Shown: positions 42,090-51,043, counted from the stretch's first letter. The stretch is 64,000 nt of DNA from Terrabacter sp040702505 (GCF_040702505.1 NZ_JBFBLC010000004.1:248001-312000), one strand, 5' to 3'. Notes: generated by a model from the letters alone, not told the origin. Made by a program: numbers and translations.

Positions 42090-44195
42090 ATGGACGCTAA
42101 GCGGATTCTGCGCACCCCACTGTTGTGGATCTTGGTCCTCATCAGCGCGCTCGTCTTCGGCATGATGTTCTCGCAGTCCGGCCCTCCCCGGATCGACACG
42201 TCCGAGGCGATGAAGCTCATCAGCTCCGGCCAGGTGGAGTCGGCGACGCTGCTCAACAACGAGCAGATGACCCTCCAGCTCAAGTCGCCGTACACCTCGC
42301 CCGACGGCTCGGTCAAGGACGCCCAGAGCGTCTACGCCTACTACGTCGACGCGCGCGGGGGCCAGGTCGTCGACGCCCTCGAGAAGGCCAACCCGCCCAA
42401 GGGCTACACCGACCAGATCGACCAGCCGAGCTGGTTCAGCTCGTTCCTCTTCTCGGTGCTTCCGGTCATCCTCATCCTCGGCCTCTTCTGGTTCCTGATG
42501 GGGCAGATGCAGGGCGGCGGCAACCGCGTCATGCAGTTCGGCAAGTCCCGCGCCAAGCTCGCCACCAAGGACACCCCGAAGGTGACGTTCGCCGACGTCG
42601 CCGGCTGCGACGAGGCCATCGAGGAGCTGCAGGAGATCAAGGAGTTCCTCCAGGAGCCCTCGAAGTTCCTCGCCGTCGGCGCCAAGATCCCCAAGGGCGT
42701 GCTGCTCTACGGCCAGCCCGGCACCGGCAAGACCCTCCTGGCCCGTGCCGTCGCCGGTGAGGCGGGCGTGCCGTTCTACTCGATCTCCGGCTCGGACTTC
42801 GTCGAGATGTTCGTCGGTGTCGGCGCCAGCCGCGTCCGCGACCTCTTCGAGCAGGCCAAGGCCAACGCCCCCGCCATCGTCTTCGTCGACGAGATCGACG
42901 CCGTCGGTCGCCACCGCGGTGCCGGCATGGGCGGCGGCCACGACGAGCGCGAGCAGACGCTCAACCAGCTGCTCGTCGAGATGGACGGCTTCGACGTCAA
43001 GACCAACGTCATCCTCATCGCGGCGACCAACCGCCCCGACATCCTCGACCCCGCGCTGCTGCGCCCGGGCCGCTTCGACCGCCAGATCGCCGTCGACGCG
43101 CCCGACATGATCGGTCGCCACCGCATCCTCGAGGTGCACGCCCAGGGCAAGCCGATGGCCCCCGACGTCGACCTGCTCGCCGTCGCCCGCCGCACCCCGG
43201 GCTTCACCGGCGCCGACCTCGCCAACGTGCTCAACGAGGCCGCGCTGCTGACCGCCCGCAGCGACAAGAAGGTCATCGACAACCCGGCGCTCGACGAGGC
43301 CATCGACCGCGTCATCGCCGGTCCGCAGAAGCGCACCCGCATCATGTCGGCCAAGGAGCGCAAGATCACGGCCTACCACGAGGGCGGTCACGCCCTCGTC
43401 GCCGCGGCGCTCAACCACACCGACCCCGTCACCAAGGTGACGATCCTGCCGCGCGGTCGCGCCCTCGGCTACACGATGGTCATGCCGATCGACGACAAGT
43501 ACTCCACGACGCGCAACGAGATCCTCGACCAGCTCGCGTACGCCCTCGGTGGCCGCGTCGCCGAGGAGATCGTCTTCCACGAGCCGACCACCGGTGCCAG
43601 CAACGACATCGAGAAGGCCACCGGCATGGCTCGCAAGATGGTCACCGAGTACGGCATGTCCTCGCGGGTCGGGGCCATCAAGCTCGGCCAGAGCAACGGC
43701 GAGGTCTTCCTCGGCCGCGACATGGGCCACCAGCGCGACTACTCCGAGGAGATCGCCCGCGTCGTCGACGAGGAGGTCCGCAGCCTCATCGACGCCGCGC
43801 ACGACGAGGCCTACCACGCGCTCAACGCCAACCGCGACCTGCTCGACAAGCTCGTCCTCGAGCTGCTCGAGAAGGAGACGCTGAACGCCCACGAGCTCGC
43901 CCAGCTCTTCTCGCCGGTCGTCAAGCAGCCGGAGCGCCCCACCTGGCTCTCCTCGCAGACGCGTCAGCTCAGCGACCGGCCGCCGGTGCTGACGCCGGCC
44001 GAGATCGCCGCCCTCAACGGGTCCAACGGGCAGAACGGCCACCTGCCGCCGCCCGTGCCTGCGGACAAGGCGCTCGAGGGCAAGATCGACGAGGCCGCGT
44101 CCGTCGGCGCCCACCCGCTCGCCGAGGAGCACCCGGCCGAGCAGGTCATCGAGGTGCCCGAGGACGGACGCGTCAACCCCGACGAGAAGAGCTGA
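42090..44195 (+). CDS. ftsH: ATP-dependent zinc metalloprotease FtsH
   Basis: The product is 701 aa. This membrane-anchored AAA+ protease degrades damaged membrane and short-lived soluble proteins. TM1 is LLWILVLISALVFGMMF (about 11-27) and TM2 SSFLFSVLPVILILGLFWFLM (about 117-137), with an exported loop between. Walker A is GQPGTGKT (208-215), Walker B VFVDEID (264-270), SRH near ATNRPDILDPALLRPGRFDRQ, and zinc site HEGGH (430-434) with distal Asp in the ASNDIEKAT region. The C-terminal 80 residues are Pro/Asn/Glu-rich and probably disordered. ATG 42090 lacks a good Shine-Dalgarno sequence. folE follows by one base. Confidence 0.96.
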   Translation: MDAKRILRTPLLWILVLISALVFGMMFSQSGPPRIDTSEAMKLISSGQVESATLLNNEQMTLQLKSPYTSPDGSVKDAQSVYAYYVDARGGQVVDALEKANPPKGYTDQIDQPSWFSSFLFSVLPVILILGLFWFLMGQMQGGGNRVMQFGKSRAKLATKDTPKVTFADVAGCDEAIEELQEIKEFLQEPSKFLAVGAKIPKGVLLYGQPGTGKTLLARAVAGEAGVPFYSISGSDFVEMFVGVGASRVRDLFEQAKANAPAIVFVDEIDAVGRHRGAGMGGGHDEREQTLNQLLVEMDGFDVKTNVILIAATNRPDILDPALLRPGRFDRQIAVDAPDMIGRHRILEVHAQGKPMAPDVDLLAVARRTPGFTGADLANVLNEAALLTARSDKKVIDNPALDEAIDRVIAGPQKRTRIMSAKERKITAYHEGGHALVAAALNHTDPVTKVTILPRGRALGYTMVMPIDDKYSTTRNEILDQLAYALGGRVAEEIVFHEPTTGASNDIEKATGMARKMVTEYGMSSRVGAIKLGQSNGEVFLGRDMGHQRDYSEEIARVVDEEVRSLIDAAHDEAYHALNANRDLLDKLVLELLEKETLNAHELAQLFSPVVKQPERPTWLSSQTRQLSDRPPVLTPAEIAALNGSNGQNGHLPPPVPADKALEGKIDEAASVGAHPLAEEHPAEQVIEVPEDGRVNPDEKS

Positions 44196-44196
44196 C

Positions 44197-44769
44197 GTGG
44201 CGATCGACCAGGCGCGCGCCGAGAAGGCAGTGCGCGAGCTGCTGCTGGCCATCGGCGAGGACCCCGACCGCGAGGGGCTGCTCGACACCCCGGCCCGGGT
44301 CGCCCGCTCCTTCAGCGAGATCTACGCCGGTCTCGACATGTCGGCCGCCGATGTCCTCGGCACGACGTTCGAGATCGACCACCAGGAGCTCGTCATCGTG
44401 CGCGACATCGAGCTCTACAGCACGTGCGAGCACCACCTGGTGCCCTTCCACGGCGTCGCCCACGTCGGCTACATCCCGAGCAAGGACGGCCGCGTCACCG
44501 GGCTGTCCAAGCTCGCCCGGCTGGTCGAGGTCTTCGCCCGTCGGCCCCAGGTGCAGGAGCGGCTCACCACCCAGATCGCCGACGCCCTCGTCGAGCACCT
44601 CGACGTGCAGGGCGTGATCGTCGTGGTCCAGGCCGAGCACCTGTGCATGTCGATGCGCGGCATCCGCAAGCCGGGCGCGAGCACCATCACGTCCGCCGTG
44701 CGTGGCCAGCTGCGCGACCCGGCCACTCGAGCGGAGGCCATGGCGCTGATGCTCGAGGGCAACAAGTGA
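44197..44769 (+). CDS. folE: GTP cyclohydrolase I
   Basis: The product is 190 aa, full length. It opens folate synthesis by converting GTP to dihydroneopterin triphosphate. Zinc ligands are in STCEHHLVPFHG (Cys and His) and HLCMSMRGI (second Cys). GYIPSKDGRVTGLSKLARLVE and RPQVQERLTTQIA are signature segments. The GTG start lies one base after the ftsH stop and the binding site is inside ftsH (GAGAAGAG). It heads the folate run folE-folP-folBK. Confidence 0.96.
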   Translation: MAIDQARAEKAVRELLLAIGEDPDREGLLDTPARVARSFSEIYAGLDMSAADVLGTTFEIDHQELVIVRDIELYSTCEHHLVPFHGVAHVGYIPSKDGRVTGLSKLARLVEVFARRPQVQERLTTQIADALVEHLDVQGVIVVVQAEHLCMSMRGIRKPGASTITSAVRGQLRDPATRAEAMALMLEGNK

Positions 44770-44818
44770 CGGCGGGCGGCCCCTCCACCGCAGCACGCCC
44801 GTCACCGGCGACGACACA

Positions 44819-45766
44819 ATGGCGCCCATGAACGCGCCAGCAGCCCCCGACCGCCGTCGACCCCGAGGGCGCGCGGACGCCGCGAGCCTGCTCGAGGTCC
44901 AGGACCGCACGCTCGTCATGGGCGTCGTCAACGTCACGCCGGACTCCTTCTCCGACGGCGGCGAGTGGTTCGAGCACGAGGCCGCCGTCGCCCATGGCCT
45001 CGAGGTGCTCGACGCCGGCGCCGACATCGTCGACGTGGGCGGCGAGTCGACCCGCCCCGGCGCCGGACGCCCCTCCGTCGAGGAGGAGCTGCGCCGGGTC
45101 GTGCCGGTCGTCGAAGCCCTCGCCGCGGAGGGGGCCGTCGTGTCGATCGACACGATGCGCGCCTCGGTCGCCCGGGCCGCGGTCGATGCCGGCGCGCAGA
45201 TCGTCAACGACGTCTCCGGCGGCCTGGCCGATCCCGAGATGGTGCCGTGGGTGGCAGCCGACCGTCTTCCCTTCATCGCGATGCACTGGCGCGGCCACAG
45301 CACCTCGATGCAGTCCCGCGCCGTCTACGACGACGTCGTCGCGGACGTGCTGGACGAGCTGGGGCGCCGCCGCGACGAGCTGCTCGAAGCGGGCATCGAG
45401 CCCGAGGCGCTCGTGCTCGACCCGGGCCTGGGCTTCGCCAAGAACGCCGACCACAACTGGGCCCTCCTGGCGGCACTGCCGGTGCTGCACGACCTCGGCC
45501 AGCCCGTGCTGCTCGGGGCCTCCCGCAAGACCTTCCTCGGCCGGCTCGGTCGCGGCGAGGGCGAGGCGCCCCGACCGGCCGCGGACCGGGACCTCGAGAC
45601 CACCGCGACCTCCGTCATGGCTGCGATGGCCGGCCTGTGGTGCGTGCGCGTCCACGACGTCGCCTCCACGGTGCGGGCCCTGTCCGTCGTGCAGGCCGCC
45701 CTCGAGCACGCGCCCGACGCCGACGATCCCGACCTCGCCCCCGACCGGCAGGAGGACCACGGCTGA
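44819..45766 (+). CDS. folP: Dihydropteroate synthase
   Basis: The product is 315 aa, a TIM barrel. It joins pterin pyrophosphate to p-aminobenzoate and is the sulfonamide target. MGVVNVTPDSFSDGG (about 31-45), DVGGESTRPGA (about 71-81), SIDTMRASVARAAVDAGAQIVNDVSGG and DPGLGFAKN (about 202-210) with LLGASRKTFLG form the complete active site. Starts at ATG 44819 or ATG 44828 cannot be separated. The N-terminal 20 residues are a basic extension. The stop overlaps the next start. Confidence 0.95.
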   Translation: MAPMNAPAAPDRRRPRGRADAASLLEVQDRTLVMGVVNVTPDSFSDGGEWFEHEAAVAHGLEVLDAGADIVDVGGESTRPGAGRPSVEEELRRVVPVVEALAAEGAVVSIDTMRASVARAAVDAGAQIVNDVSGGLADPEMVPWVAADRLPFIAMHWRGHSTSMQSRAVYDDVVADVLDELGRRRDELLEAGIEPEALVLDPGLGFAKNADHNWALLAALPVLHDLGQPVLLGASRKTFLGRLGRGEGEAPRPAADRDLETTATSVMAAMAGLWCVRVHDVASTVRALSVVQAALEHAPDADDPDLAPDRQEDHG

Positions 45767-46656
45767 TGGCCGCCGACCGCATCGTCCTGCAGGGCGTCTC
45801 GGCCCGCGGGCACCACGGCGTGCTCGACTTCGAGAAGCGCGACGGGCAGACCTTCCTCGTCGACGTCACGATGCACTGCGACCTCGAGCGGGCCGGGCGC
45901 TCCGACGGCCTGGCCGCCACGGTCAACTACGCCGAGGTCGCCGACGCCGTGGTAGCGCGCATCACCGGCCCCTCGTTCGACCTCATCGAGCGCCTCGCCG
46001 AGGTCATCGCCGACGACGTGCTGCGCCACGACCTCGTCGACGCCGTCGACGTCGTCGTGCACAAGCCGGAGGCACCCGTCGGCCAGCCCTTCACCGACGT
46101 GCAGGTACGCGTGCACCGGGCGAACGCCGCCCACGTGGCCGTCGCGCTCGGCTCCAACCTCGGCGACCGCGGGCAGACCCTCGCCGCCGCCGTCCAGTCC
46201 CTGCGGGAGCTGCCAGGGCTGACCGTCACTGCCGTCTCGTCGCTGGTCGAGACCGACCCGGTCGGTGGCCCCGAGCAGCCGCCCTACCTCAACGCCGTCG
46301 CCGTCGGCCGGGCCACGCTGGCCCCGGCCGACCTCCTCGCCGCCCTCCACCGCATCGAGGCCGAGCACGGCCGCACCCGGGAGGTCCGCTGGGGCGCACG
46401 CACCCTGGACCTCGACCTGCTGCAGTACGGCACGCCCGGCGGCAGGCGCGAGGTCGTCAGCGACGAGCCGGAACTGCTCCTGCCCCACCCGCGCGCCCAC
46501 GAGCGCGCCTTCGTGCTCGTGCCGTGGACCGACGCCGACCCGCAGGCCACGCTGCGGGTGACAGACGGGGACGGCGGCATACGTCCTGTGGCGGACCTCC
46601 TCGCCGACCTCGACCGATCGGGTGTGCGGCCCGGTCCGGGATGGGAGCAGCAGTGA
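45766..46656 (+). CDS. Bifunctional dihydroneopterin aldolase / HPPK (FolB-FolK fusion)
   Basis: The product is 296 aa in one frame with two domains. Residues 1-120 are FolB: DRIVLQGVSARGHHGVLDFEKRDGQ, VNYAEVADAV, FDLIERLAEVIADDVL and VHKPEAPVGQPF. Residues 125-296 are FolK: HVAVALGSNLGDRG, VETDPVGGPEQPPYLNAV, RTREVRWGARTLDLDLL and PHPRAHERAFVLVPW, the full HPPK signature. Two successive folate steps are thus carried by one chain: cleavage of dihydroneopterin, then pyrophosphorylation. The ATG overlaps the folP stop. In mycobacteria the genes are separate neighbours, so the fusion is a lineage feature. Confidence 0.94.
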   Translation: MAADRIVLQGVSARGHHGVLDFEKRDGQTFLVDVTMHCDLERAGRSDGLAATVNYAEVADAVVARITGPSFDLIERLAEVIADDVLRHDLVDAVDVVVHKPEAPVGQPFTDVQVRVHRANAAHVAVALGSNLGDRGQTLAAAVQSLRELPGLTVTAVSSLVETDPVGGPEQPPYLNAVAVGRATLAPADLLAALHRIEAEHGRTREVRWGARTLDLDLLQYGTPGGRREVVSDEPELLLPHPRAHERAFVLVPWTDADPQATLRVTDGDGGIRPVADLLADLDRSGVRPGPGWEQQ

Positions 46657-47135
46657 GACCCCACGCCGGCATCCGCGTGACGACGCTCGTGCTCGCCGCC
46701 GTCGCCGCGACGGTCGTGGCGTGGCTGCTGCTGCGCTGGCTGGCCTCCGGCGGCAACCTCGTGCCCGACCCGGGCTGGGTGGGGGGAGTCGCCATGGTGT
46801 TCCTCGGCGCCGCCCTGCTCGTCGGCGGCTGGCAGGTGCGCCAGGTCCGGGACGGCCACCCCAACCCGACCATCACGCCGCTGCGTGCCGCCCGCACCCT
46901 CGTGCTCGGCCAGGCCGGTGCCCTGACGGGCTCGGTGCTCGTCGGCTGGTACGTCGCGAACGTGCTGGTGCTGCTGCCGGACGCCGACATCGAGTCCCAG
47001 CGGGCGCGCATCTGGGCGTTCGCGGTGCACGCGGTCATCGCGCTGCTGCTGGCGGCGGCGGGCATGGTGGTGCAGGCCTGGTGCCGGCTGCGCCCGCGCG
47101 ACGACGAGGACGAGAACGACTCAGACCGCAGCTGA
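46653..47135 (+). CDS. DUF3180 membrane protein
   Basis: The product is 160 aa, starting at GTG 46653, which overlaps the folBK stop (GTGA) with GGGAG upstream. Four membrane segments are predicted: TTLVLAAVAATVVAWLLLRWL, VGGVAMVFLGAALLVGGW, ALTGSVLVGWYVANVLVLL and IWAFAVHAVIALLLAAAGMVVQAW. ARTLVLGQAGALTGSVLVGWYVA is the conserved family centre. The C-terminal tail is acidic (DDEDENDSD). DUF3180 proteins regularly follow folK in actinobacteria. The function is unknown and folate need not be involved. Confidence 0.88.
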   Translation: MRPHAGIRVTTLVLAAVAATVVAWLLLRWLASGGNLVPDPGWVGGVAMVFLGAALLVGGWQVRQVRDGHPNPTITPLRAARTLVLGQAGALTGSVLVGWYVANVLVLLPDADIESQRARIWAFAVHAVIALLLAAAGMVVQAWCRLRPRDDEDENDSDRS

Positions 47136-47226
47136 CGGTCCACCTCGGGTGGCGATTTGTGCCACCGGTCCGGCGCGGGCCCCGGGCGGCCGCAACGAAG
47201 GGCCTTCGCGTGGTGTCATCAGTCGT

Positions 47227-48261
47227 ATGCAGACACACCAGGCGCGGGGCGACGCGCCGCCGGCCTCGCCGGGGAGGCCGCGCCGGCGGCGACCGCGCGG
47301 GCACTCGAGCCGTGCCGCCAGCGTCGCCGCGGGGCTCCTGCTCGCGGCCACGGGCGCGCTCGCGGCATGCGGCACCTCGACGTCGTCGCCCGGACTTCCT
47401 GCCGACCCCGGCATGCCGGGGTCGGCAGCCACCACCGCGCCCGTCGCTCCGGCACCCCCCGACTTCGCCGGCCGGGCAGCGGTCGTGGCGGAGGCCGTCC
47501 GCCGCGCCGGGGTGCCCACCCCACCCTCCGTTCCGGTGCTGCTCTCGGGATGGGCGTTGGACCTCGGATTCGACACCAGCGAGCAGAAGATCGCCTGGAA
47601 CGCGCGCAACGTCGAGGTGGCCCCCGGGGTCCCGGCCCACGCGACCGGGTCGGGCACCATGACGTCAGGACGGACCACCCGGCCCGTCCGCGTCATCGGC
47701 CCCCGTGATTCCCTCGACCGGGCCCTGCGTGCGGACTCCGAGGCTCCCGGCAGCTGCGACGGCGTCCCGGCCGCCTCCTGCCGGCTCGTGGTGACCCGGG
47801 CGGAGCGCGCCGACGCGGTGGTCCGGACCAACACGGGTGGTGTACGAGTCCCCGTCTGGCGGCTGACGATCGACGGCCTCTCGCACCCGATCTCGGTCGT
47901 CGCCGTCGGGGACGGGGTCCTGCAGTGGGAGCTGCCCGGGTCGGTCCGGCCGCTGCCGGGGCTGCCCGAGGCGCCGCTCCTCGTCCACCCGGCCGACCGG
48001 CTGATCGCCGTGAACGGCGCGACGGTCGACGTGGGGATCGGCGGCGGCCCCTGTGACGTCGGCCTGGCCGCCCATGTCGTCGAGCTCGACGACATGGTCG
48101 TCGTCGGCGGCACCTCGCAGCCGAACCCGCGGGACACGGCGTGCCCGGCCAGCTACATCTCCCGCTCCGCCCGGCTGCAGCTGGTGCGGCGGCTGGGCTC
48201 CCGGCCGGTGATCGACGCCGTCTCGGGACGGCTTCGGATCCTGGGCGTCCCGGCGTACTGA
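47227..48261 (+). CDS. Putative lipoprotein, 344 aa
   Basis: ATG 47227 lies in a TCGTATGC context. An Arg-rich N-region is followed by ASVAAGLLLAATGALAAC, a lipobox with Cys at about 48. A Ser/Pro/Thr linker, whose DNA is a 30-bp perfect palindrome (47399-47428), leads to a globular domain of about 270 residues. It has four further Cys in two pairs (GSCDGVPAASCRL; GGPCDVGL with RDTACPAS), suggesting disulfides outside the cell. No named domain is recognised. It converges on the small lipoprotein and nuoD genes. Confidence 0.65.
   Translation: MQTHQARGDAPPASPGRPRRRRPRGHSSRAASVAAGLLLAATGALAACGTSTSSPGLPADPGMPGSAATTAPVAPAPPDFAGRAAVVAEAVRRAGVPTPPSVPVLLSGWALDLGFDTSEQKIAWNARNVEVAPGVPAHATGSGTMTSGRTTRPVRVIGPRDSLDRALRADSEAPGSCDGVPAASCRLVVTRAERADAVVRTNTGGVRVPVWRLTIDGLSHPISVVAVGDGVLQWELPGSVRPLPGLPEAPLLVHPADRLIAVNGATVDVGIGGGPCDVGLAAHVVELDDMVVVGGTSQPNPRDTACPASYISRSARLQLVRRLGSRPVIDAVSGRLRILGVPAY
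47399..47428. repeat. Perfect 30-bp palindrome inside a coding sequence
   Basis: The half-site CTGCCGACCCCGGCA (47399-47413) is followed immediately by its exact inverse (47414-47428). It encodes the linker just after the lipobox. A palindrome this long and loopless is rare in coding DNA. Confidence 0.8.
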
Positions 48262-48266
48262 CCCGC

Positions 48267-48500
48267 TCAGGTGGTGCCGGAGACGGTGGCCGTCGGCGTG
48301 GGTGGCCTGGTCGTCGTCGACGTGGTGGTGGGCGGTTTCGGCGGCCCGTCGGGGCTCGTGGTCTGCGTCGGCCACGGCGGCGGGACCGTGTTGACGGTGT
48401 CCTCGTCGGAGCAGGCCGCCGCGAGCGTGATCGCCGCGGTGATGGCGGCGACGGCGGCCCCGCGGAGGACGTTCTCGCGCGAGACCCGGCGCGACGGCAT
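48267..48500 (-). CDS. Small putative lipoprotein
   Basis: The product is 77 aa. ATG 48500 has GAGGGG 5-6 nt upstream. The signal sequence RGAAVAAITAAITLAAAC ends in a lipobox with Cys at about 31. The rest is a Thr/Pro-rich tail (PPWPTQTTSPDGPPKPPTTT onward) with no folded domain. It begins 8 bp after the nuoD-like gene on the same strand and is likely cotranscribed with it. It may be a surface-exposed tether. The function is unknown. Confidence 0.6.
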   Translation of the reverse strand: MPSRRVSRENVLRGAAVAAITAAITLAAACSDEDTVNTVPPPWPTQTTSPDGPPKPPTTTSTTTRPPTPTATVSGTT

Positions 48501-48508
48501 ACGGCCCC

Positions 48509-49696
48509 TCACTTGTCCACGTCCCCGACGACGAAGAACATCGACCCGAGGATCGCGACCATGTCTGCGATCAGCTGCCCGGGCAGCATCTCGGACAGGA
48601 CGCTGATGTTGTTGAACGACGCCGACCGCAGCTTCAGGCGCCACGGCGTCTTGTCCCCGCGCGAGACGAGGTAGTAGCCGTTGAAGCCGAGCGGGTTCTC
48701 GGTGGCGCAGTAGATCTCGCCCTCGGGCACCTTGAGCACCTTGGGCAGCTTGACGTTGACCGGGCCCTGAGGCAGCTGCACGAGCCGGTCGAGGCAGGCC
48801 TCGGCGAGGTCGAGCGAGACGTGCACCTGCTCGAGCAGGACCTCGAGGCGCGCCAGGCAGTCGCCGGCCGTGCGGGTGACGACGCGTCCCGGCCCCTTGG
48901 GACCGAACAGCTCGCCGTAGGCGAGGTAGGGGGCGTCGCGGCGCAGGTCGACGTCGAGCCCACTCGCCCGGGCGATGGGTCCCGAGACGCCGTACGCCTC
49001 GACCGTCTCGCGGGTCAGTACCCCGACCCCGCGGGTGCGTGCCTCGAGGATCTCGTTGCCGACGACGAGGCGCTCGAGGTCGGGCAGGCGCCCCCGCACG
49101 TTGGCGATCGCCTTGTCGACGCGACCCATCCAGCCGGCCGGGAGGTCCTCCTTGAGGCCTCCGACCCGGTTGAACATGTAGTGCATCCGGCCGCCGGAGA
49201 CCTCCTCCATGACGGCCTGCAGCTCCTCGCGCTCGCGGAAGGCGTGGAAGACCGGGGTGATCGCGCCGAGCTCGAGGGGGTAGCTGCCGAGGAACATCAG
49301 GTGGTTGAGCACCCGGTTGAGCTCGGCCAGAGCGGTGCGCGCCCACACGGCCCGCTCGGGCACCTCCATGCCGAGCATGTGCTCCACGCCGAGGACCACG
49401 CCGAGCTCGTTTGAGAAGGCGCTGAGCCAGTCGTGCCGGTTGGCGAGCACGATGATCTGGCGGTAGTCGCGCACCTCGAAGAGCTTCTCGGCGCCGCGGT
49501 GCATGTAGCCGATGATCGGCTCGGCGCTGACGATCCGCTCGCCGTCGACGACGATCCGCAGCCGCAGCACGCCGTGCGTGGCCGGGTGCTGCGGGCCGAT
49601 GTTGAGCACCATGTCGGCGGTCGCGAGGCCACCGGCGCCGACGCCGACCGTCAGGGCCTGCCGCGCGTGCGGTGACGAGGCGGTGGTCTCCGTCAT
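48509..49696 (-). CDS. nuoD: Orphan NADH-quinone oxidoreductase subunit D paralogue
   Basis: The product is 395 aa, close to normal NuoD length. The 49-kDa subunit signatures are present: NIGPQHPATHGVLRLRIVVDGE, EPIIGYMHRGAEKLFE, YPLELGAITPVFHAFREREE and the C-terminal MVAILGSMFFVVGDVDK. NuoD lines the quinone pocket of complex I with NuoB. No other nuo gene is nearby, so this is a stand-alone second copy like the nuoD2 genes of other actinobacteria. Its job may be an alternative subunit or a separate redox role. It starts next to the second GTATGCCGTGTGCC site and precedes a small lipoprotein gene. Confidence 0.88.
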   Translation of the reverse strand: MTETTASSPHARQALTVGVGAGGLATADMVLNIGPQHPATHGVLRLRIVVDGERIVSAEPIIGYMHRGAEKLFEVRDYRQIIVLANRHDWLSAFSNELGVVLGVEHMLGMEVPERAVWARTALAELNRVLNHLMFLGSYPLELGAITPVFHAFREREELQAVMEEVSGGRMHYMFNRVGGLKEDLPAGWMGRVDKAIANVRGRLPDLERLVVGNEILEARTRGVGVLTRETVEAYGVSGPIARASGLDVDLRRDAPYLAYGELFGPKGPGRVVTRTAGDCLARLEVLLEQVHVSLDLAEACLDRLVQLPQGPVNVKLPKVLKVPEGEIYCATENPLGFNGYYLVSRGDKTPWRLKLRSASFNNISVLSEMLPGQLIADMVAILGSMFFVVGDVDK

Positions 49697-49726
49697 GCGC
49701 CCGAGCCTACGACCCCCACGGCGTGC

Positions 49727-49740
49727 GTATGCCGTGTGCC
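49727..49740. promoter_or_regulatory. Conserved intergenic 14-mer, copy 2
   Basis: GTATGCCGTGTGCC lies in the divergent gap between the nuoD paralogue (start 49696, minus) and the P450 gene (start 49807, plus). Confidence 0.35.
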
Positions 49741-49806
49741 TCCTGCGCGGGTCCGCCCGGCGGACCCTCCTCCCGCCCCCGCCATGCGGTGCGGCACAGT
49801 TGGAGC

Positions 49807-51036
49807 GTGAGCTCGACGACCACCCCGCGCGCGACCTTCGACCTCGACGATCCGGCCTTCGTCGCCGACCCCTATGCGGCGCTGGCCCGCGCCCGCGAGG
49901 AGGGCCCCGTCCTGTGGCACGACGGGCTCGGCCTGTGGGTCACGACGACACACGCGGCAGCCAACGACACGCTGCGCGACCGGCGCCTCGGGCGCATCTT
50001 CCGGTCGCGCGCAGCGTCCGACGACGACCCGTGGACCGTGTTCGACTGGCTGCACGCCGACTCGATCCTCGACTCGGAGCCGCCGAAGCACACCCGGCTG
50101 CGCCGCCTCGTCGCCGGCGCCTTCAACCGCGGCCACATCGAGCGGCTGCGCCCGCGCGTCGAGCAGATCGCCGGTGAGCTGCTCGACGCGGCCGCCGAGC
50201 AGGTCGACGGAGGCCGGTTCGACGTCATCGAGGCCTACGCGGAGGCGCTGCCGGTGCTCGTCATCTGCGAGCTGCTGGGGGCGCCCGCGTCCGACTGGAA
50301 GCGCCTGCGCGACTGGTCGCAGGCGATCGTGCGGATGTACGAGGTGGCGCCGTCCGCCGAGGCCCAGCGCGAGGCGCAGCGGGCCTGTGACGAGTTCGCC
50401 GCGTACGTCGAGGCGCTCGCCGCCGAGCGCGTCGCGCACCCGGGCGACGACCTGCTCACGGCGCTCGTCGAGGAGCGCGACGGCGGTGACCGGCTCTCGC
50501 GCCGCGAGCTCGTCGCCACGGTGGTGCTGCTGCTCAACGCGGGCCACGAGGCCAGCGTCAACGGCTTCGGCAACGGCCTCGCCTCGTTGCTGGCCGACCC
50601 CGCCCAGCAGGAGGCGGTCCTCGCCGGCCTCGACGACGACGCGGCGGTCGCGCGGCTCGTCGAGGAGATGCTGCGCCACGGCTCACCGCTGCACCTCTTC
50701 GAGCGCACCGCCACCACCGACGTCGAGCTGCAGGGGGTGACCGTCCGCGAGGGCCAGAAGGTCGCTGCGCTGCTCGGTGCCGCCAACCGCGACCCGGCGC
50801 TCTTCGCCGACCCCGACCGCTTCGACGCCGCGCGCGAGCCCAACCCGCACCTGGCCTTCGGCGCCGGCATCCACTTCTGCCTCGGCGCGCCGCTCGCGCG
50901 CATGGAGCTGCAGATCTCGGTGCGCGCCCTGCTGCGGCGCCTCGGGGCGCTTCGTGTCGTCGAGGCCGAGCGGCGCCCGACGTTTGTGCTGCGCGGCTAC
51001 GAGCGACTCGTCGTCGAGCGCGTGCCGCAGGCCTGA
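49807..51036 (+). CDS. Cytochrome P450
   Basis: The product is 409 aa, a soluble bacterial P450 monooxygenase. The heme ligand motif FGAGIHFCLGAPLARME places Cys at 358. ExxR is in VEEMLRHGSPLHLFERTA. The I-helix reads LLLNAGHEASVNGFG, where the usual acid-alcohol pair (AGxET) has Glu then Ala and Ser, so the alcohol may be offset. HTRLRRLVAGAFNRGHIERLRP is the C-helix heme contact. GTG 49807 is preceded by TGGAG. No ferredoxin or reductase gene is adjacent. The substrate is unknown. The gene converges on a CopC gene 7 bp away. Confidence 0.9.
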   Translation: MSSTTTPRATFDLDDPAFVADPYAALARAREEGPVLWHDGLGLWVTTTHAAANDTLRDRRLGRIFRSRAASDDDPWTVFDWLHADSILDSEPPKHTRLRRLVAGAFNRGHIERLRPRVEQIAGELLDAAAEQVDGGRFDVIEAYAEALPVLVICELLGAPASDWKRLRDWSQAIVRMYEVAPSAEAQREAQRACDEFAAYVEALAAERVAHPGDDLLTALVEERDGGDRLSRRELVATVVLLLNAGHEASVNGFGNGLASLLADPAQQEAVLAGLDDDAAVARLVEEMLRHGSPLHLFERTATTDVELQGVTVREGQKVAALLGAANRDPALFADPDRFDAAREPNPHLAFGAGIHFCLGAPLARMELQISVRALLRRLGALRVVEAERRPTFVLRGYERLVVERVPQA

Positions 51037-51043
51037 GGCCCCG

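Noticed and set aside
51037..51043. Terminator between the P450 and CopC genes
   Set aside because: The gap is only seven bases; GC-rich inverted segments nearby lie inside coding sequence and are not distinctive.
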